DNA of 64,000 nucleotides from Modicisalibacter coralii (GCF_004117855.1 NZ_QWBW01000021.1:21840-85839), one strand, 5' to 3'. Counted from the stretch's first letter, positions 7,669 through 18,762 are shown. Notes: generated by a model from the letters alone, not told the origin. Numbers and translations: made by a program.

Positions 7669-8954
7669 CCACTGCCCTGCTGCTTTGCCTGGGACTGCTG
7701 CTGATGGCCATCGGCATGCCGGTCGCCTTCGCCATCGGTATTGCCGGTTTCAGTTTCTTCCTGTTGCCGGATACCTTTCTGCCGACCAACATCGGCGTGC
7801 AGCGCATCGTCTCGGCCTCGCAGTCGTTTCCCTTGCTCGCCGTACCGTTGTTCATCTTCATCGGCCACCTGATGAACGCCAGCGGCATCACGCCACGCCT
7901 GCTGCGTCTGTCGACTCTCTTGGCCGGCTGGATGAGCGGCGGCCTGGCCCAGGCCAGCCTGGTGCTCAGCACCCTGATGGGTGGCGTGTCCGGATCGGCA
8001 GTGGCCGACGCCGCCATGCAGGCCCGGGTTCTCGGCAAGGGCATGGTTCAGGAAGGGTATACGCCGGGCTTCTCCGGCGCAGTGCTAGCGATCGGCGGCC
8101 TGATCACCGCGACCATCCCCCCCAGCATCGGCCTGATTCTCTACGGCTACCTCGGCGAGGTCTCGATCGGCCGGCTGTTCATCGCCGGCGTGGTACCGGG
8201 GATGCTGTTGATGGTGTCGCTGATGATCACCACCTGGTTGGTCGCCAAACGCCGCGGCTACACCCCGGTGCGCGACAACCTGCCCAGGCTCGGCGAAGTG
8301 CTCAGTGCGGCACGCAGCAGCATCTGGGCGCTGCTCTTCCCGCTGTGGCTGCTGGTGGGGATTCGCTACGGCCTGTTCACACCCTCAGAGGCCGGTGCGT
8401 TCGCGGTGGTCTACGCGCTGATCGTCGGCTGCTTCATCCACCGCGAGATGGGCCTGACTGAGGTGCTCGAGGCGATGCGCGCCAGCGTGCGCGACATCGG
8501 CATGATCATGCTGATCATCATGTTCTCGGGCATCATCGGCTACGTGGTCTCCTTCGAGCGCGTGCCGCAGACGCTCGCGCAGTTCACCCTCGGGCTGTTC
8601 GCCGACAAGACCACACTGTTGCTCACCCTGGCCGTTCTGCTGGTGCTGCTAGGCATGCTGCTAGAAGCCACCGTAGTAGTGATGCTGCTGGCACCGATCC
8701 TAGTGCCCGTGGTCAAGGCTGCCGGCATCGACCCAGTACACTTCGGTCTGCTGATGATGACGCTGGTGACCTTCGGAGGCATGACGCCCCCGGTAGGCAT
8801 CTCGATGTACACCGTGTGCGGTATCCTGCGCTGCCCCTTCACCACCTACAGTCGCGAGTTGCTGCCCTTCGCCCTGGCCGTCTTCGTCGTGGTGCTGGGC
8901 ATCATATTCTTCCCCAATATCGTGCTTTTCCTGCCCAACTATCTGATGGGATGA
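7665..8954 (+). CDS. TRAP transporter large permease (DctM family)
   Basis: The 429-residue protein is hydrophobic throughout, with about twelve membrane segments, and carries DctM signatures: PLLAVPLFIFIGHLMN near residue 52, the GVSGSAVADAA motif near residue 106, and MTPPVGISMY near residue 369. It forms the sodium-coupled translocation pathway that accepts substrate from the binding protein. Length and architecture are normal. It overlaps the small permease by four bases, and the uxaC start follows its stop by four bases, so transport and first catabolic step are made from one message. Confidence 0.93.
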   Translation: MTTALLLCLGLLLMAIGMPVAFAIGIAGFSFFLLPDTFLPTNIGVQRIVSASQSFPLLAVPLFIFIGHLMNASGITPRLLRLSTLLAGWMSGGLAQASLVLSTLMGGVSGSAVADAAMQARVLGKGMVQEGYTPGFSGAVLAIGGLITATIPPSIGLILYGYLGEVSIGRLFIAGVVPGMLLMVSLMITTWLVAKRRGYTPVRDNLPRLGEVLSAARSSIWALLFPLWLLVGIRYGLFTPSEAGAFAVVYALIVGCFIHREMGLTEVLEAMRASVRDIGMIMLIIMFSGIIGYVVSFERVPQTLAQFTLGLFADKTTLLLTLAVLLVLLGMLLEATVVVMLLAPILVPVVKAAGIDPVHFGLLMMTLVTFGGMTPPVGISMYTVCGILRCPFTTYSRELLPFALAVFVVVLGIIFFPNIVLFLPNYLMG

Positions 8955-8958
8955 CGCC

Positions 8959-10383
8959 ATGACCCGCTTCAACGACAAGATCGACTTCATGGGGCCCAAC
9001 TTCCTGCTGGAGAGCGAGGTCTCGCGGCGGCTCTATCACGAGCATGCCGCAACCATGCCGATCTGCGACTACCATTCGCACCTCAGCCCCGAGGAGATCG
9101 CTAGCAATCGGCGCTTTGACGACTTGACCGAACTCTGGCTCAAAGGCGACCACTATAAATGGCGCGCGATGCGCTGCGCCGGCATCGATGAACGACGAAT
9201 CACCGGCGACGTATCTTCTCGTGAGCGCTTCCAGGCCTGGGCCGAAACCGTTCCCGATTGTCTAGGGAACCCGCTATACCACTGGACGCACCTAGAGCTG
9301 CGCCACCCGCTGGGTATCGAGAACACCCTTTTGTCTCCTGCTACCGCCGAGGAGATATGGACACGAAGCCAAGAGCGTCTGGCGCACCCCGAACTGCATG
9401 CACAAGGCATACTCGATAGTTTTGATGTGCGCACCATTTGTACCACCGACGACCCTTGCGACAGCCTCGACCTGCATCGCCGCCATGCAGCAAGCGACGC
9501 CAATGTACAGATGCTTCCCACTTTCCGCCCCGACAACGTGCTCAAGATCGAGCAGGATGGGTTCCTCGACTATCTCGACAAGCTTTCCGCAGCCAGCGGA
9601 ATAATGATTCATCGCTTCGATGATTTGCTGGCAGCACTCCATCAGCGCCTCGAGCACTTTGCCGCGGCCGGCTGCTGCCTCTCGGATCACAGTCTGGAAA
9701 AGCCCGCGTTCGTGGTCCCGCCGTCGACAGCCACTCTCGATCGGCTACTCGAGCGCCGACGTGCCGGGCAACGTCTCGACGCCGAGGAATGCGCCGGTTA
9801 CACCACCGCCGTACTACTTTGGCTGGGCCGTGAGTACGCCCGCCGTGGCTGGGTAATGCAACTGCACCTGGGTGCGGCACGCAGCGTTAGTCAGCGCGGA
9901 CTGGACGAGATCGGCGCCAACAGCGGTTTCGATGCCATCGGCGACGCCACTTATGGCGAACCCCTGGCAGCGTTGCTCGATACACTCGACCGTAACCGCA
10001 ACCTACCGCGCACGGTGATGTACAACCTCAATCCGCGCGACAACGAGATGCTCGCCAGCCTGGCCGGCAGTTTCCAGAGCGACGGTATTCCCGGCAAGGT
10101 GCAGTTCGGGGCCGCTTGGTGGTTCAACGACCAGCGCGACGGCATCGAGCGCCAATTGACCACCCAGATGCAGTTCAGCCTGTTGCGTCACTTCGTCGGC
10201 ATGCTCACCGATTCGCGCAGTTTGTTGTCCTTCTCGCGTCACGACTACTTCCGGCGCATCTTCTGCAATTTGCTTGGGCGGCAAATGACAAGCGGTGAGT
10301 TACCCAACGACCTGGATCGTATCGGCGAGCTCGTGCGAGCGGTTTGCTACGACAACGTCCAGCGTTATCTCTTCACACGCTGA
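8959..10383 (+). CDS. uxaC: Uronate isomerase
   Basis: A 474-residue amidohydrolase-superfamily enzyme that interconverts D-glucuronate with D-fructuronate and D-galacturonate with D-tagaturonate. The metal-site HxH is seen in [12 protein letters not shown] near residue 36, and the C-terminal half has [12 protein letters not shown] and [19 protein letters not shown], which are family hallmarks. Length is close to the 470 residues of E. coli UxaC. The start follows the TRAP permease stop by four bases. G+C is lower than in the next genes: bases 9361-9420 contain 34 G or C out of 60, against 41 of 60 at 11041-11100. Confidence 0.95.
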   Translation: MTRFNDKIDFMGPNFLLESEVSRRLYHEHAATMPICDYHSHLSPEEIASNRRFDDLTELWLKGDHYKWRAMRCAGIDERRITGDVSSRERFQAWAETVPDCLGNPLYHWTHLELRHPLGIENTLLSPATAEEIWTRSQERLAHPELHAQGILDSFDVRTICTTDDPCDSLDLHRRHAASDANVQMLPTFRPDNVLKIEQDGFLDYLDKLSAASGIMIHRFDDLLAALHQRLEHFAAAGCCLSDHSLEKPAFVVPPSTATLDRLLERRRAGQRLDAEECAGYTTAVLLWLGREYARRGWVMQLHLGAARSVSQRGLDEIGANSGFDAIGDATYGEPLAALLDTLDRNRNLPRTVMYNLNPRDNEMLASLAGSFQSDGIPGKVQFGAAWWFNDQRDGIERQLTTQMQFSLLRHFVGMLTDSRSLLSFSRHDYFRRIFCNLLGRQMTSGELPNDLDRIGELVRAVCYDNVQRYLFTR

Positions 10384-10429
10384 GCTTCAACGGAACACAC
10401 CGCTTCGCTCACAAACCATTGGATATTTC

Positions 10430-11641
10430 ATGGAAATCCGCGACGCCTACACCATCGTCACCTGCCCCGGGCGCAACTTCGTGACGCTCAAGATCGTCAC
10501 CGATTCCGGCACCTACGGCATCGGCGATGCCACCCTGAACGGCCGCGAGATGGCGGTGGCCGCCTACCTCGACGAGCACGTCGTACCGGCGTTGATCGGC
10601 CGCGACGCCAGCCGCATCGAGGACACCTGGCAATACCTCTACCGCGGCGCCTACTGGCGGCGCGGCCCGGTGACCATGACCGCCATCGCCGCCGTCGACA
10701 TGGCATTGTGGGACATCAAGGCCAAGGCCGCAGGCATGCCGCTCTATCAACTGCTCGGCGGCAGGAGCCGCGAGCGGGTGATGACCTACGCCCACTGCAC
10801 CGGCCAGACGATCGACGACTGTCTCGCGGAGGTCGCCCGTCATGTCGAACTCGGCTATCGGGCGGTACGCGTCCAGGCCGGGGTACCAGGCATCGAGACC
10901 ATCTACGGGGTCGCCAAGAAGCCCGGCGAGCGCTACGAGCCGGCCGACTCGGCGCTGCCCGCCGAGCACGTCTGGAGCACCGAGAAGTACCTCAACCACG
11001 TGCCCAGGCTGTTCGCCGCGGTGCGCGAGCGCTTCGGCGACGACCTTCACGTGCTGCACGACGTCCACCACCGCTTGACACCGATCGAGGCGGCGCGGCT
11101 GGGCAAGGCGGTCGAGCCTTACCACCTGTTCTGGCTGGAGGACTGCGTGCCGGCCGAGAACCAGGAGAGCCTGCGGCTGATCCGCGAGCACACTACCACC
11201 CCACTCGCGATCGGCGAGGTGTTCAACTCGATCCACGACTGCCGCGAGATGATCCAGAACCAGTGGATCGACTACATCCGCATGCCGCTCACCCACGGCG
11301 GCGGCATTACCGCGATGCGTCGCGTCGCCGATCTGGCGTCGCTGTATCACGTGCGCACCGGCTTCCACGGGCCGACGGATCTCTCCCCAGTATGCCTGGG
11401 CGCGGCGATCCACTTCGATACCTGGGTGCCCAACTTCGGCATTCAGGAGCACATGCCGCACACCGACGAGACCGACGCGGTGTTCACCCACGACTACCGC
11501 TTCGAGGACGGCCACTTCCTGGTCGGCGAATCCCCGGGGCACGGCGTCGACATCGACGAGGAACTCGCCGCCAAGTACCCCTACGAACGCGCCAGCCTGC
11601 CGGTCAACCGTCTGGAAGACGGCACGCTCTGGCACTGGTGA
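10430..11641 (+). CDS. manD: D-mannonate dehydratase, enolase-superfamily ManD (RspA) type
   Basis: The 403-residue protein has the ManD length and active site: metal-binding Asp211, Glu237 ([10 protein letters not shown]) and Glu263 (AIGEVFNS), with His213 ([10 protein letters not shown]) and His313 ([10 protein letters not shown]) as general acid/base residues, one position offset from characterised ManD numbering. It would dehydrate D-mannonate to 2-keto-3-deoxy-D-gluconate. The ATG at 10430 gives the conserved [18 protein letters not shown] start. A second, unrelated mannonate dehydratase (UxuA) is encoded two genes downstream. ManD relatives vary in efficiency and may act on gluconate or serve minor roles, so its substrate here is not certain. 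Confidence 0.9.
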   Translation: MEIRDAYTIVTCPGRNFVTLKIVTDSGTYGIGDATLNGREMAVAAYLDEHVVPALIGRDASRIEDTWQYLYRGAYWRRGPVTMTAIAAVDMALWDIKAKAAGMPLYQLLGGRSRERVMTYAHCTGQTIDDCLAEVARHVELGYRAVRVQAGVPGIETIYGVAKKPGERYEPADSALPAEHVWSTEKYLNHVPRLFAAVRERFGDDLHVLHDVHHRLTPIEAARLGKAVEPYHLFWLEDCVPAENQESLRLIREHTTTPLAIGEVFNSIHDCREMIQNQWIDYIRMPLTHGGGITAMRRVADLASLYHVRTGFHGPTDLSPVCLGAAIHFDTWVPNFGIQEHMPHTDETDAVFTHDYRFEDGHFLVGESPGHGVDIDEELAAKYPYERASLPVNRLEDGTLWHW

Positions 11642-11664
11642 CCACGTCGCGACAGAGCCAACCT

Positions 11665-13122
11665 ATGGAAACCCATGTGGTAGACAGCCGCCATTCATGC
11701 TCCGGAACAGGCATCGTCCACCTCGGTCTGGGCGCCTTTCATCGCGCCCACCAGGCGATCTACGTCGAGCGCAACCTGACCCGCCACGGCGGCGGCGACT
11801 GGGGCATCGTCAGCGCCAACATCCGCTCCAACCGCCGGCTCGTCGAGCTGATGCGCCAGCGCGACCAGCGCTACCACGTCGCCGAGTACACCGACCGCGA
11901 GCACGTCACGCTGCGCGAGGTCGCCGCGATCGGCGAGACGCTCTACGCCGGCCCCGACGGCGACGACCTCGAGACGCTGCTGACGCGCATGAGCGAGCCG
12001 GGCGTGCGCATCGTCACCCTGACCGTCACCGAGAAGGGCTACCACCTGAGTCCCGCCGACGGCCGCCTGCTCGTCGAGGCCCCGACGATCGCCCACGACA
12101 TCGCCGCGCCCGATGCGCCGCACAGCGCGCCGGGCATGCTCGTCGAGGCGCTGGCCCGGCGCCATGCCGCCGGCACCCCGCCCTTCACGGTGCTCAGCTG
12201 CGACAACATGCCGGATAACGGCAAGCGCGTTCGCCGCGCGGTGATCGAGCTGGCGCGCCAGCGTGACGACCAACTCGCCGAGTGGATCGCCGAGTCCGTC
12301 GCCTTTCCCTGCAGCATGGTCGATCGCATCGTCCCGGCGATGACCGACGACGATTTCGCGCGCCTCGAAACCTTGGGTGTCGACGATCCGGCGGCAGTAG
12401 TCTGCGAGGCCTTCAGCCAGTGGGTGATCGAGGACGATTTTCCCCAGGGCCGCCCCGACTGGGAGCACGACGGCGTGCAGATGGTCGCCGATGTCGCTCC
12501 CTTCGAGACCATGAAACTACGCATGCTCAACGGCAGTCACTCGCTGCTCGCCTACCTGGGTGCGCTGGCGGGCATCGAGACCGTCAGCGACGCCGTGGCC
12601 CGGCGCGAATTCGTCGCCCTCCTCGACCGCTACATGGGTAACGAGGCTGCGCCGACGCTGACCATGCCGGCGGGCACCGACCTCGACGCCTACGCGGCGA
12701 GCCTGCTCGCGCGCTTCGCCAACGACAGCCTGCGCCATCGGCTGCAACAGATCGCCATGGACGGCTCGCAGAAGCTGCCCCAGCGCTGGCTCGCCGGCGC
12801 CCGGACCCGGCTCGATGCCGGCGGCGACATCACCTGCACGGCGCTCGGCGTGGCGGCGTGGATCCGTTACACCGCGGGCAGCGACCTGGCGGGCGCAAGC
12901 CATCCGGTCGACGACCCGCTGGCCGGGACCTTCGCCACGCTGCACGCCGAACACAGTGAACCGGCCGCGCTGGTCGCGGCCTTCCTCGCTCTCGACGCCA
13001 TCTTCCCGCGCGAGCTGGCCGATGACGCGCGCTTTTCCGGCGCGGTGCTCGACGCCTACCGCACGCTGACCGAGCGCGGCGCCGAGGCGGCCCTGGCCGC
13101 TCTCGACGCCCCGACACGATAG
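11665..13122 (+). CDS. uxuB: D-fructuronate reductase (mannitol dehydrogenase family)
   Basis: A 485-residue polyol-specific long-chain dehydrogenase. The N-terminal Rossmann motif is IVHLGLGAFHRAHQA; the C-terminal domain holds KLRMLNGSHSLLAYLG, the catalytic Lys/Asn/His region of the family, and the DRIVP segment is also present. It reduces D-fructuronate to D-mannonate with NADH. The start chosen (11665) lies after the manD stop; the reading frame is open far upstream, but that part overlaps manD and is a high-G+C artefact. Placement between the two mannonate dehydratases argues for UxuB rather than mannitol or tagaturonate reduction. Confidence 0.88.
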   Translation: METHVVDSRHSCSGTGIVHLGLGAFHRAHQAIYVERNLTRHGGGDWGIVSANIRSNRRLVELMRQRDQRYHVAEYTDREHVTLREVAAIGETLYAGPDGDDLETLLTRMSEPGVRIVTLTVTEKGYHLSPADGRLLVEAPTIAHDIAAPDAPHSAPGMLVEALARRHAAGTPPFTVLSCDNMPDNGKRVRRAVIELARQRDDQLAEWIAESVAFPCSMVDRIVPAMTDDDFARLETLGVDDPAAVVCEAFSQWVIEDDFPQGRPDWEHDGVQMVADVAPFETMKLRMLNGSHSLLAYLGALAGIETVSDAVARREFVALLDRYMGNEAAPTLTMPAGTDLDAYAASLLARFANDSLRHRLQQIAMDGSQKLPQRWLAGARTRLDAGGDITCTALGVAAWIRYTAGSDLAGASHPVDDPLAGTFATLHAEHSEPAALVAAFLALDAIFPRELADDARFSGAVLDAYRTLTERGAEAALAALDAPTR

Positions 13123-13131
13123 GAGACGATC

Positions 13132-14304
13132 ATGGAACACACCTGGCGCTGGTTCGGGCCCGACGATCCGATCACCCTCGACGACATCCGCCAGACCGGG
13201 GCCACCGGCATCGTCACCGCGCTGCACGAGATCCCCAACGGCGAGACCTGGCCGCGCGAGGCGATCGCCGAGAGAAAGCGCCTGATCGAGGACGCGGGCC
13301 TGACCTGGTCGGTGGTCGAGAGCGTGCCGGTTCACGAGGCCATCAAGAAGGCCAGCGGTGCCTGGGATACCTACATCGCCAACTACCAGCAGACGCTGCG
13401 CAACCTCGCGGCCTGCGGCATCGACGTGGTCTGCTACAACTTCATGCCGGTGCTCGACTGGACACGCACCGACCTCGCCTGGCCGCTGCCCACCGGTGGC
13501 ACGGCGCTGCGCTTCGATCAGACCGCCTTCGCCGCCTTCGACCTCTATCTGCTCGAACGCCCCGGCGCCGAGGCCGACTACGACGCCACCGAGCGCGATA
13601 CCGCCCGGCGCTATCTCGACACCCTCGACGACGGTGCTCGCCAGCGGCTGATCGACACCGTCATCGCCGGGCTGCCCGGGGCCGAGGAACACTATACCCT
13701 GGCGCGGTTTCGCGAGGTCATCGCCGGCTACGCCGAGATCAACGCCGAGCGCCTGCGCACCAATCTGGGCGCCTTCCTGCGGGCCGTGGTGCCGGTGGCC
13801 GAGGAGGTCGGCATCCGCCTGGCAATCCACCCCGATGACCCGCCCCGGCCGCTGCTGGGCCTGCCGCGGGTGGTCTCGACGCCCGACGACGTCCAGTGGC
13901 TCCTCGATGCCGCGCCCAGCCCGGCCAACGGGCTGACCTTCTGCACCGGCTCCTACGGGGTCAGCGCGGCGACCGACCTGGTGGCGATGGGCGAGCGCTT
14001 CGCCGAACGCATCTATTTCGCGCACCTGCGCGCCACCCAGCGCGAGGCCGATCCCCGGAGCTTCCACGAGGCGGCCCATCTCGACGGCGACGTGGACATG
14101 GTCGGCGTGGTCAAGGCGCTGGTCGACGAGGAGCGACGCCGCGAACGCGACGGTGGGCCGCGGCTACCCCTGCGCCCCGACCACGGCCACCATCTGCTCG
14201 ACGACCTGAGCCGCGAGACCCGCCCCGGTTATCCGCTGATCGGCCGGCTCAAGGGGCTCGCCGAGCTGCGCGGCGTGGAGGCGGCGGTACGCCGTCTGGG
14301 CTGA
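13132..14304 (+). CDS. uxuA: Mannonate dehydratase UxuA
   Basis: The 390-residue protein belongs to the TIM-barrel UxuA family (start [21 protein letters not shown]). Recognisable blocks are [13 protein letters not shown], the [15 protein letters not shown] strand around residue 104, the metal-site region [20 protein letters not shown], and [11 protein letters not shown] near the C-terminus. It converts D-mannonate to 2-keto-3-deoxygluconate, the last step encoded in this cluster; KDG kinase and aldolase are not in the window. An AGGAGA lies eight bases upstream of the ATG, and only nine bases separate it from uxuB. Confidence 0.94.
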   Translation: MEHTWRWFGPDDPITLDDIRQTGATGIVTALHEIPNGETWPREAIAERKRLIEDAGLTWSVVESVPVHEAIKKASGAWDTYIANYQQTLRNLAACGIDVVCYNFMPVLDWTRTDLAWPLPTGGTALRFDQTAFAAFDLYLLERPGAEADYDATERDTARRYLDTLDDGARQRLIDTVIAGLPGAEEHYTLARFREVIAGYAEINAERLRTNLGAFLRAVVPVAEEVGIRLAIHPDDPPRPLLGLPRVVSTPDDVQWLLDAAPSPANGLTFCTGSYGVSAATDLVAMGERFAERIYFAHLRATQREADPRSFHEAAHLDGDVDMVGVVKALVDEERRRERDGGPRLPLRPDHGHHLLDDLSRETRPGYPLIGRLKGLAELRGVEAAVRRLG

Positions 14305-14366
14305 CGCCGCGGTTACCCAAAACACGACGCAAAATGGTAGAGTTGGCGATTATTTCCCCGGGGTGA

Positions 14367-15725
14367 ATGGCCATGTCCCGCCGCGTCTCCTTGTCCGGAA
14401 AACGCATCCTGCTCGGCGTCAGCGCCGGTATCGCCGCCTACAAGAGCGCCGTGCTCGCCCGCCTGCTCAAGAAGGCGGGCGCCGACGTTCGGGTGGTGAT
14501 GACCGAGGGCGCCCAGGCCTTCATCGCGCCGATGACCTTCCAGGCGCTGACCGGTGAGGCGGTGCGCACCTCGCTGCTCGATCCCGAGGCGGAAGCCGGC
14601 ATGGGCCACATCGAGCTGGCCCGCTGGGCCGAGCTGGTGCTGATCGCCCCGGCCACCGCCGATCTGATGGCCCGTCTCGCCCATGGCCACGCCGACGACC
14701 TGCTCACCACCCTGTGTCTGGCCACCGGCGCCGAATGCCTGATGGCGCCGGCGATGAACCAGGCAATGTGGGCGCACCCGGCGACCCGCGACAACGCCCG
14801 CCGCCTCGAAGGCTACGGCTGGCGGCTGCTGGGCCCCGACAGCGGCGACCAGGCCTGTGGCGATGTCGGCGCCGGGCGCATGCTCGAGCCCGAAGCGATC
14901 GTCGAACGGCTCCTGGCGGCGCCCGACGACGCGCCTGGCATGGCGCCCGATGCCGCGCCTGTCACGGCGCCCGATGCCGCGCCCCCCGACCCGGTATCCG
15001 GCGGTGCCGACGCGGCCGGGCTGACCCTGACGATCACCGCCGGCCCGACCCGCGAGGCGATCGATCCGGTGCGTTATCTCTCGAACCACAGTTCGGGCAA
15101 GATGGGCTATGCCCTGGCCGCCGCCGCCGCGGCGCGCGGCGCGCGGGTACGCCTGATCAGCGGGCCGGTATCGTTGCCAACCCCGCCCGGCGTCGAGCGC
15201 ATCGATGTCGTCTCGGCCGAGGAGATGCTCGCCGCCGCCCGCGAGGCCGTCGTCGACAGCGATGTCTTCATCGGCTGCGCGGCGGTCTCCGACTACCGGG
15301 TCGCGCGTGCCGCCGAGCACAAGATCAAGAAGGTCGACAACCAAGACGCGCCGACCCTGACGCTGGTCGAGAATCCCGACATCATCGCCACCATCGCCGC
15401 CGAGGCCACGCGGCCCTTCGTGGTCGGCTTCGCCGCCGAGACCCGGGATCTGGAGGCCTATGCCCGCGACAAGCTCGCACGCAAGAACCTCGACATGATC
15501 GTCGCCAACGATGTCTCGCGCGCCGGACTGGGCTTCGGCTCGGATCGCAACGCCGCGCTGGTGCTGTGGCGCAATGACGCTCGCGAGCCGGGCCGCCTGG
15601 AGCTGCCGGCGCAAACCAAGCAGGATCTCGCCGCGGCGGTGATCGAACAGGTGCTGGTGCGCTTTCGCGCCCGCGCCACCCAATCTTCCACCTCTCCCGA
15701 TCCGTCCCGACAGGACTCCCGATGA
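14367..15725 (+). CDS. coaBC: Bifunctional phosphopantothenoylcysteine decarboxylase / phosphopantothenate-cysteine ligase
   Basis: The 452-residue protein joins the two middle steps of coenzyme A synthesis. The flavoprotein CoaC part begins [18 protein letters not shown] and has the catalytic histidine in [10 protein letters not shown] and the cysteine in [12 protein letters not shown]; the CoaB part begins [20 protein letters not shown] and has the HKIKK lysine motif. The linker between them is enlarged by three in-frame 24-base repeats (14919-14990) that encode Ala/Pro/Asp octapeptides. An alternative ATG lies two codons downstream. The stop overlaps the dut start in ATGA. In E. coli coaBC directly follows radC. 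Confidence 0.96.
   Translation: MAMSRRVSLSGKRILLGVSAGIAAYKSAVLARLLKKAGADVRVVMTEGAQAFIAPMTFQALTGEAVRTSLLDPEAEAGMGHIELARWAELVLIAPATADLMARLAHGHADDLLTTLCLATGAECLMAPAMNQAMWAHPATRDNARRLEGYGWRLLGPDSGDQACGDVGAGRMLEPEAIVERLLAAPDDAPGMAPDAAPVTAPDAAPPDPVSGGADAAGLTLTITAGPTREAIDPVRYLSNHSSGKMGYALAAAAAARGARVRLISGPVSLPTPPGVERIDVVSAEEMLAAAREAVVDSDVFIGCAAVSDYRVARAAEHKIKKVDNQDAPTLTLVENPDIIATIAAEATRPFVVGFAAETRDLEAYARDKLARKNLDMIVANDVSRAGLGFGSDRNAALVLWRNDAREPGRLELPAQTKQDLAAAVIEQVLVRFRARATQSSTSPDPSRQDSR
14919..14990 (+). repeat. Three 24-base tandem repeats inside the coaBC linker
   Basis: Units at 14919-14942, 14943-14966 and 14967-14990 each begin GCGCCCGA and encode [16 protein letters not shown] and APDAAPPD. 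The repeat keeps frame and lies between the CoaC and CoaB domains. Confidence 0.85.
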
Positions 15726-16210
15726 ACGACACCTCGCCCCCGGCGATCGACGCCACCCGGCCCAAGCTGGCCGTGAAGATTCTCGACGAACGCGTCCACG
15801 CCCATCCGCTGCCGCACTATGCCACCACCGGCAGCGCCGGCATGGACCTGCGCGCGCTGCTCGACGAACCGCTGACGCTGGCCCCCGGCGACAGCGAGCT
15901 GGTGCGCACCGGCCTGGCCGTGCACATCGCCGACCCGGGGCTCGCCGGCATGGTGCTGCCGCGCTCGGGCCTGGGCCACAAGCACGGCATCGTGCTGGGC
16001 AATCTGGTCGGACTGATCGATTCCGACTACCAGGGCGAGCTGATGATCTCGGTCTGGAACCGCGGTCGCGAGCCCTTCGTCCTCGAACCCGGCGAGCGTC
16101 TGGCCCAGTTCGTGCTCGTTCCCGTGGTGCAGGCCGACGTCGACGTCGTCGACGATTTCGCCGCCAGTCAGCGCGGCGAAGGCGGCTTCGGCCACTCGGG
16201 CCGGCACTGA
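15722..16210 (+). CDS. dut: Deoxyuridine 5'-triphosphate nucleotidohydrolase
   Basis: A 162-residue trimeric dUTPase with all five motifs in order: [33 protein letters not shown] and the C-terminal [10 protein letters not shown]-loop-like arm. It hydrolyses dUTP to dUMP and pyrophosphate, limiting uracil in DNA and supplying dTMP synthesis. The N-terminus carries about ten extra residues compared with E. coli Dut. The start overlaps the coaBC stop by four bases, the usual coaBC-dut coupling. Confidence 0.97.
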   Translation: MNDTSPPAIDATRPKLAVKILDERVHAHPLPHYATTGSAGMDLRALLDEPLTLAPGDSELVRTGLAVHIADPGLAGMVLPRSGLGHKHGIVLGNLVGLIDSDYQGELMISVWNRGREPFVLEPGERLAQFVLVPVVQADVDVVDDFAASQRGEGGFGHSGRH

Positions 16211-16307
16211 CACGTCGCAGTGTCGCCGGCACTGCCCGACTAGACTGGGTGGTTAGGTAGCCAGATAGCCACCCCCACCGCTTCATCCCATGACCAAGGA
16301 GGGACCC

Positions 16308-17690
16308 ATGAGCGAGATAACCCCGTCCATCTTCCGCGCCTACGATATCCGCGGCACCGTCGACGACACCCTCACCGAGGCCAGTGTCGAACTGATCGGC
16401 CGGGCGATCGGCAGCGAGGCCGCCGCGCGCGGCGAATCCACGGTGATCGTCGCCCGCGACGGGCGGCATTCCGGGCCGCGCCTGCAGGCCGCGCTGATGA
16501 AGGGGCTGACCGCCGCCGGCCGCGACGTGATCGACATCGGCATGGTGCCCACCCCGGTGCTCTACTTCGCCACCAACACCCTCGAGGGCACCCGTTCCGG
16601 GGTGGTGGTCACCGGCAGCCACAACCCCCCCGACTACAACGGCTTCAAGATCGTGCTGGGCGGCGAGACGCTGTCCGGCGATGCGATCACCGCGCTCTAC
16701 CAGCGCATCGCCGACGACGATTTCGCCACGGGCGACGGCCAGGTCAGCGAACAGGACGTTCGCGATGCCTACCTGGATCGTATCGTCGGCGACGTGACCC
16801 TCGAAGGGCCGATCAAGGCAGTGGTCGACTGCGGCAACGGCGTGGCCGGCGAGCTGGGACCCAAGCTCATCGAGCGCCTCGGCGCCGAGACCGTGACGCT
16901 GTTCGACGAGATCGACGGCGACTTCCCCAATCACCATCCCGACCCGGGCAAGCTCGAGAACCTCCAGGACGTGATCCGCACCGTCAAGGAAACCCACGCC
17001 GACATCGGCCTGGCCTTCGATGGCGACGGCGACCGTCTCGGCGTGGTCACGCCCAAGGGCGAGGTGATCTATCCCGACCGGCTGATGATGGCCTTCGCCG
17101 AGGACATGCTCGAGCGCAACCCGGGCGCCAAGGTGATCTTCGACGTCAAGTGCACCGGCAATCTCGCCAAGGTGATCGACGACGCCGGCGGCGAGCCGGA
17201 GATGTGGCGCACCGGCCATTCGCTGATCAAGGCGCGCATGAAGGAGACCGGCGCCCAGCTGGCCGGCGAGATGAGCGGCCATATCTTCTTCAAGGAGCGT
17301 TGGTACGGTTTCGACGACGGCCTCTACGGTGCCGCGCGGCTGCTGGAGATCCTCGCCAAGCAGCAGGACGACGCCGATACCTTCTTCGCGCGCTTCCCGC
17401 AGGATCTCGGCACCCCCGAACTCAACGTCAAGGTCACCGACGACAACAAGTTCGCCATCGTCGACAAGCTGGCCCGCGAGGGCGACTTCGGCGACGAGGG
17501 CGTCAAGACCACCCTCGACGGCATCCGCGTCGACTACCCCGACGGCTGGGGCCTGTGCCGCGCCTCCAACACCACCCCGGTGCTGGTACTGCGCTTCGAG
17601 GGCAAGACCCAGGAGGCCCTCGAACGCGTCCAGGGGCGCTTCCGCGATGCCCTGAAGCAGGTCGCCCCCGACGCCGAACTGCCTTTCTAG
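16308..17690 (+). CDS. algC: Phosphomannomutase / phosphoglucomutase
   Basis: The 460-residue enzyme has the alpha-D-phosphohexomutase layout: phosphoserine loop TGSHNPPDYNGFK with Ser104, metal loop DGDGDR at 238-243, sugar-binding loop GEMSGHIFF near residue 320, and the C-terminal phosphate loop RASNTTPVLVLRFE. It interconverts mannose-6-P/mannose-1-P and glucose-6-P/glucose-1-P, feeding polysaccharide and lipopolysaccharide synthesis. The ATG at 16308 follows AGGAGG at the right distance; an earlier ATG (16290) would place the Shine-Dalgarno sequence inside the gene. The dut-algC-argB order is the Pseudomonas-type arrangement. Confidence 0.94.
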   Translation: MSEITPSIFRAYDIRGTVDDTLTEASVELIGRAIGSEAAARGESTVIVARDGRHSGPRLQAALMKGLTAAGRDVIDIGMVPTPVLYFATNTLEGTRSGVVVTGSHNPPDYNGFKIVLGGETLSGDAITALYQRIADDDFATGDGQVSEQDVRDAYLDRIVGDVTLEGPIKAVVDCGNGVAGELGPKLIERLGAETVTLFDEIDGDFPNHHPDPGKLENLQDVIRTVKETHADIGLAFDGDGDRLGVVTPKGEVIYPDRLMMAFAEDMLERNPGAKVIFDVKCTGNLAKVIDDAGGEPEMWRTGHSLIKARMKETGAQLAGEMSGHIFFKERWYGFDDGLYGAARLLEILAKQQDDADTFFARFPQDLGTPELNVKVTDDNKFAIVDKLAREGDFGDEGVKTTLDGIRVDYPDGWGLCRASNTTPVLVLRFEGKTQEALERVQGRFRDALKQVAPDAELPF

Positions 17691-17702
17691 GCGCTCACCG
17701 GT

Positions 17703-17722
17703 CGCCGGCTTTCGGGCCGGCG
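17703..17722 (+). terminator. Hairpin after algC
   Basis: Perfect 7-bp stem CGCCGGC / GCCGGCG with a six-base loop, followed only by CCCGTTT. Without a clear T run it may be an inefficient terminator or processing site between algC and argB. Confidence 0.4.
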
Positions 17723-17738
17723 CCCCGTTTCAGACTGA

Positions 17739-18665
<927 letters not shown>

Positions 18666-18733
18666 GCGTCGCGCCGATCGGCGTCGCCGATCCGCCAATG
18701 ATTAGATTAATGCGTAAAAAGCCTGACTCCGGT

Positions 18734-18762
18734 TTGCCCCGGAGCAGGCCCGCCAGTACGAT
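18734..18762 (+). promoter_or_regulatory. Possible sigma-70 promoter for slmA overlapping a hairpin
   Basis: TTGCCC (18734-18739), 17-base spacer, TACGAT (18757-18762). The -35 falls in the loop of a hairpin CCTG-CTCCGG / CCGGAG-CAGG (18722-18748) with a single bulged A, which could end argB transcription. Prediction only. Confidence 0.4.

Noticed and set aside
10708..11664. Possible N-terminal extension of UxuB giving an 804-residue fusion
   Set aside because: The added part overlaps manD in another frame and translates to Arg/Gly/Pro-rich nonsense; the start at 11665 gives the family length.
4166..14366. Attachment-site repeats or integrase for the hexuronate island
   Set aside because: I looked for flanking direct repeats, a tRNA gene and a recombinase and saw none; xerD at 55.7 kb is the housekeeping enzyme.
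16200..16235. Direct repeat GCCGGCACTG between dut and algC
   Set aside because: A single ten-base repeat in high-G+C DNA, partly inside the dut 3' end, is not remarkable on its own.
14313..17282. A 989-codon open frame on the minus strand across coaBC, dut and algC
   Set aside because: It is antisense to three well-recognised genes, has no family-like motif, and long antisense frames are expected at this G+C content.
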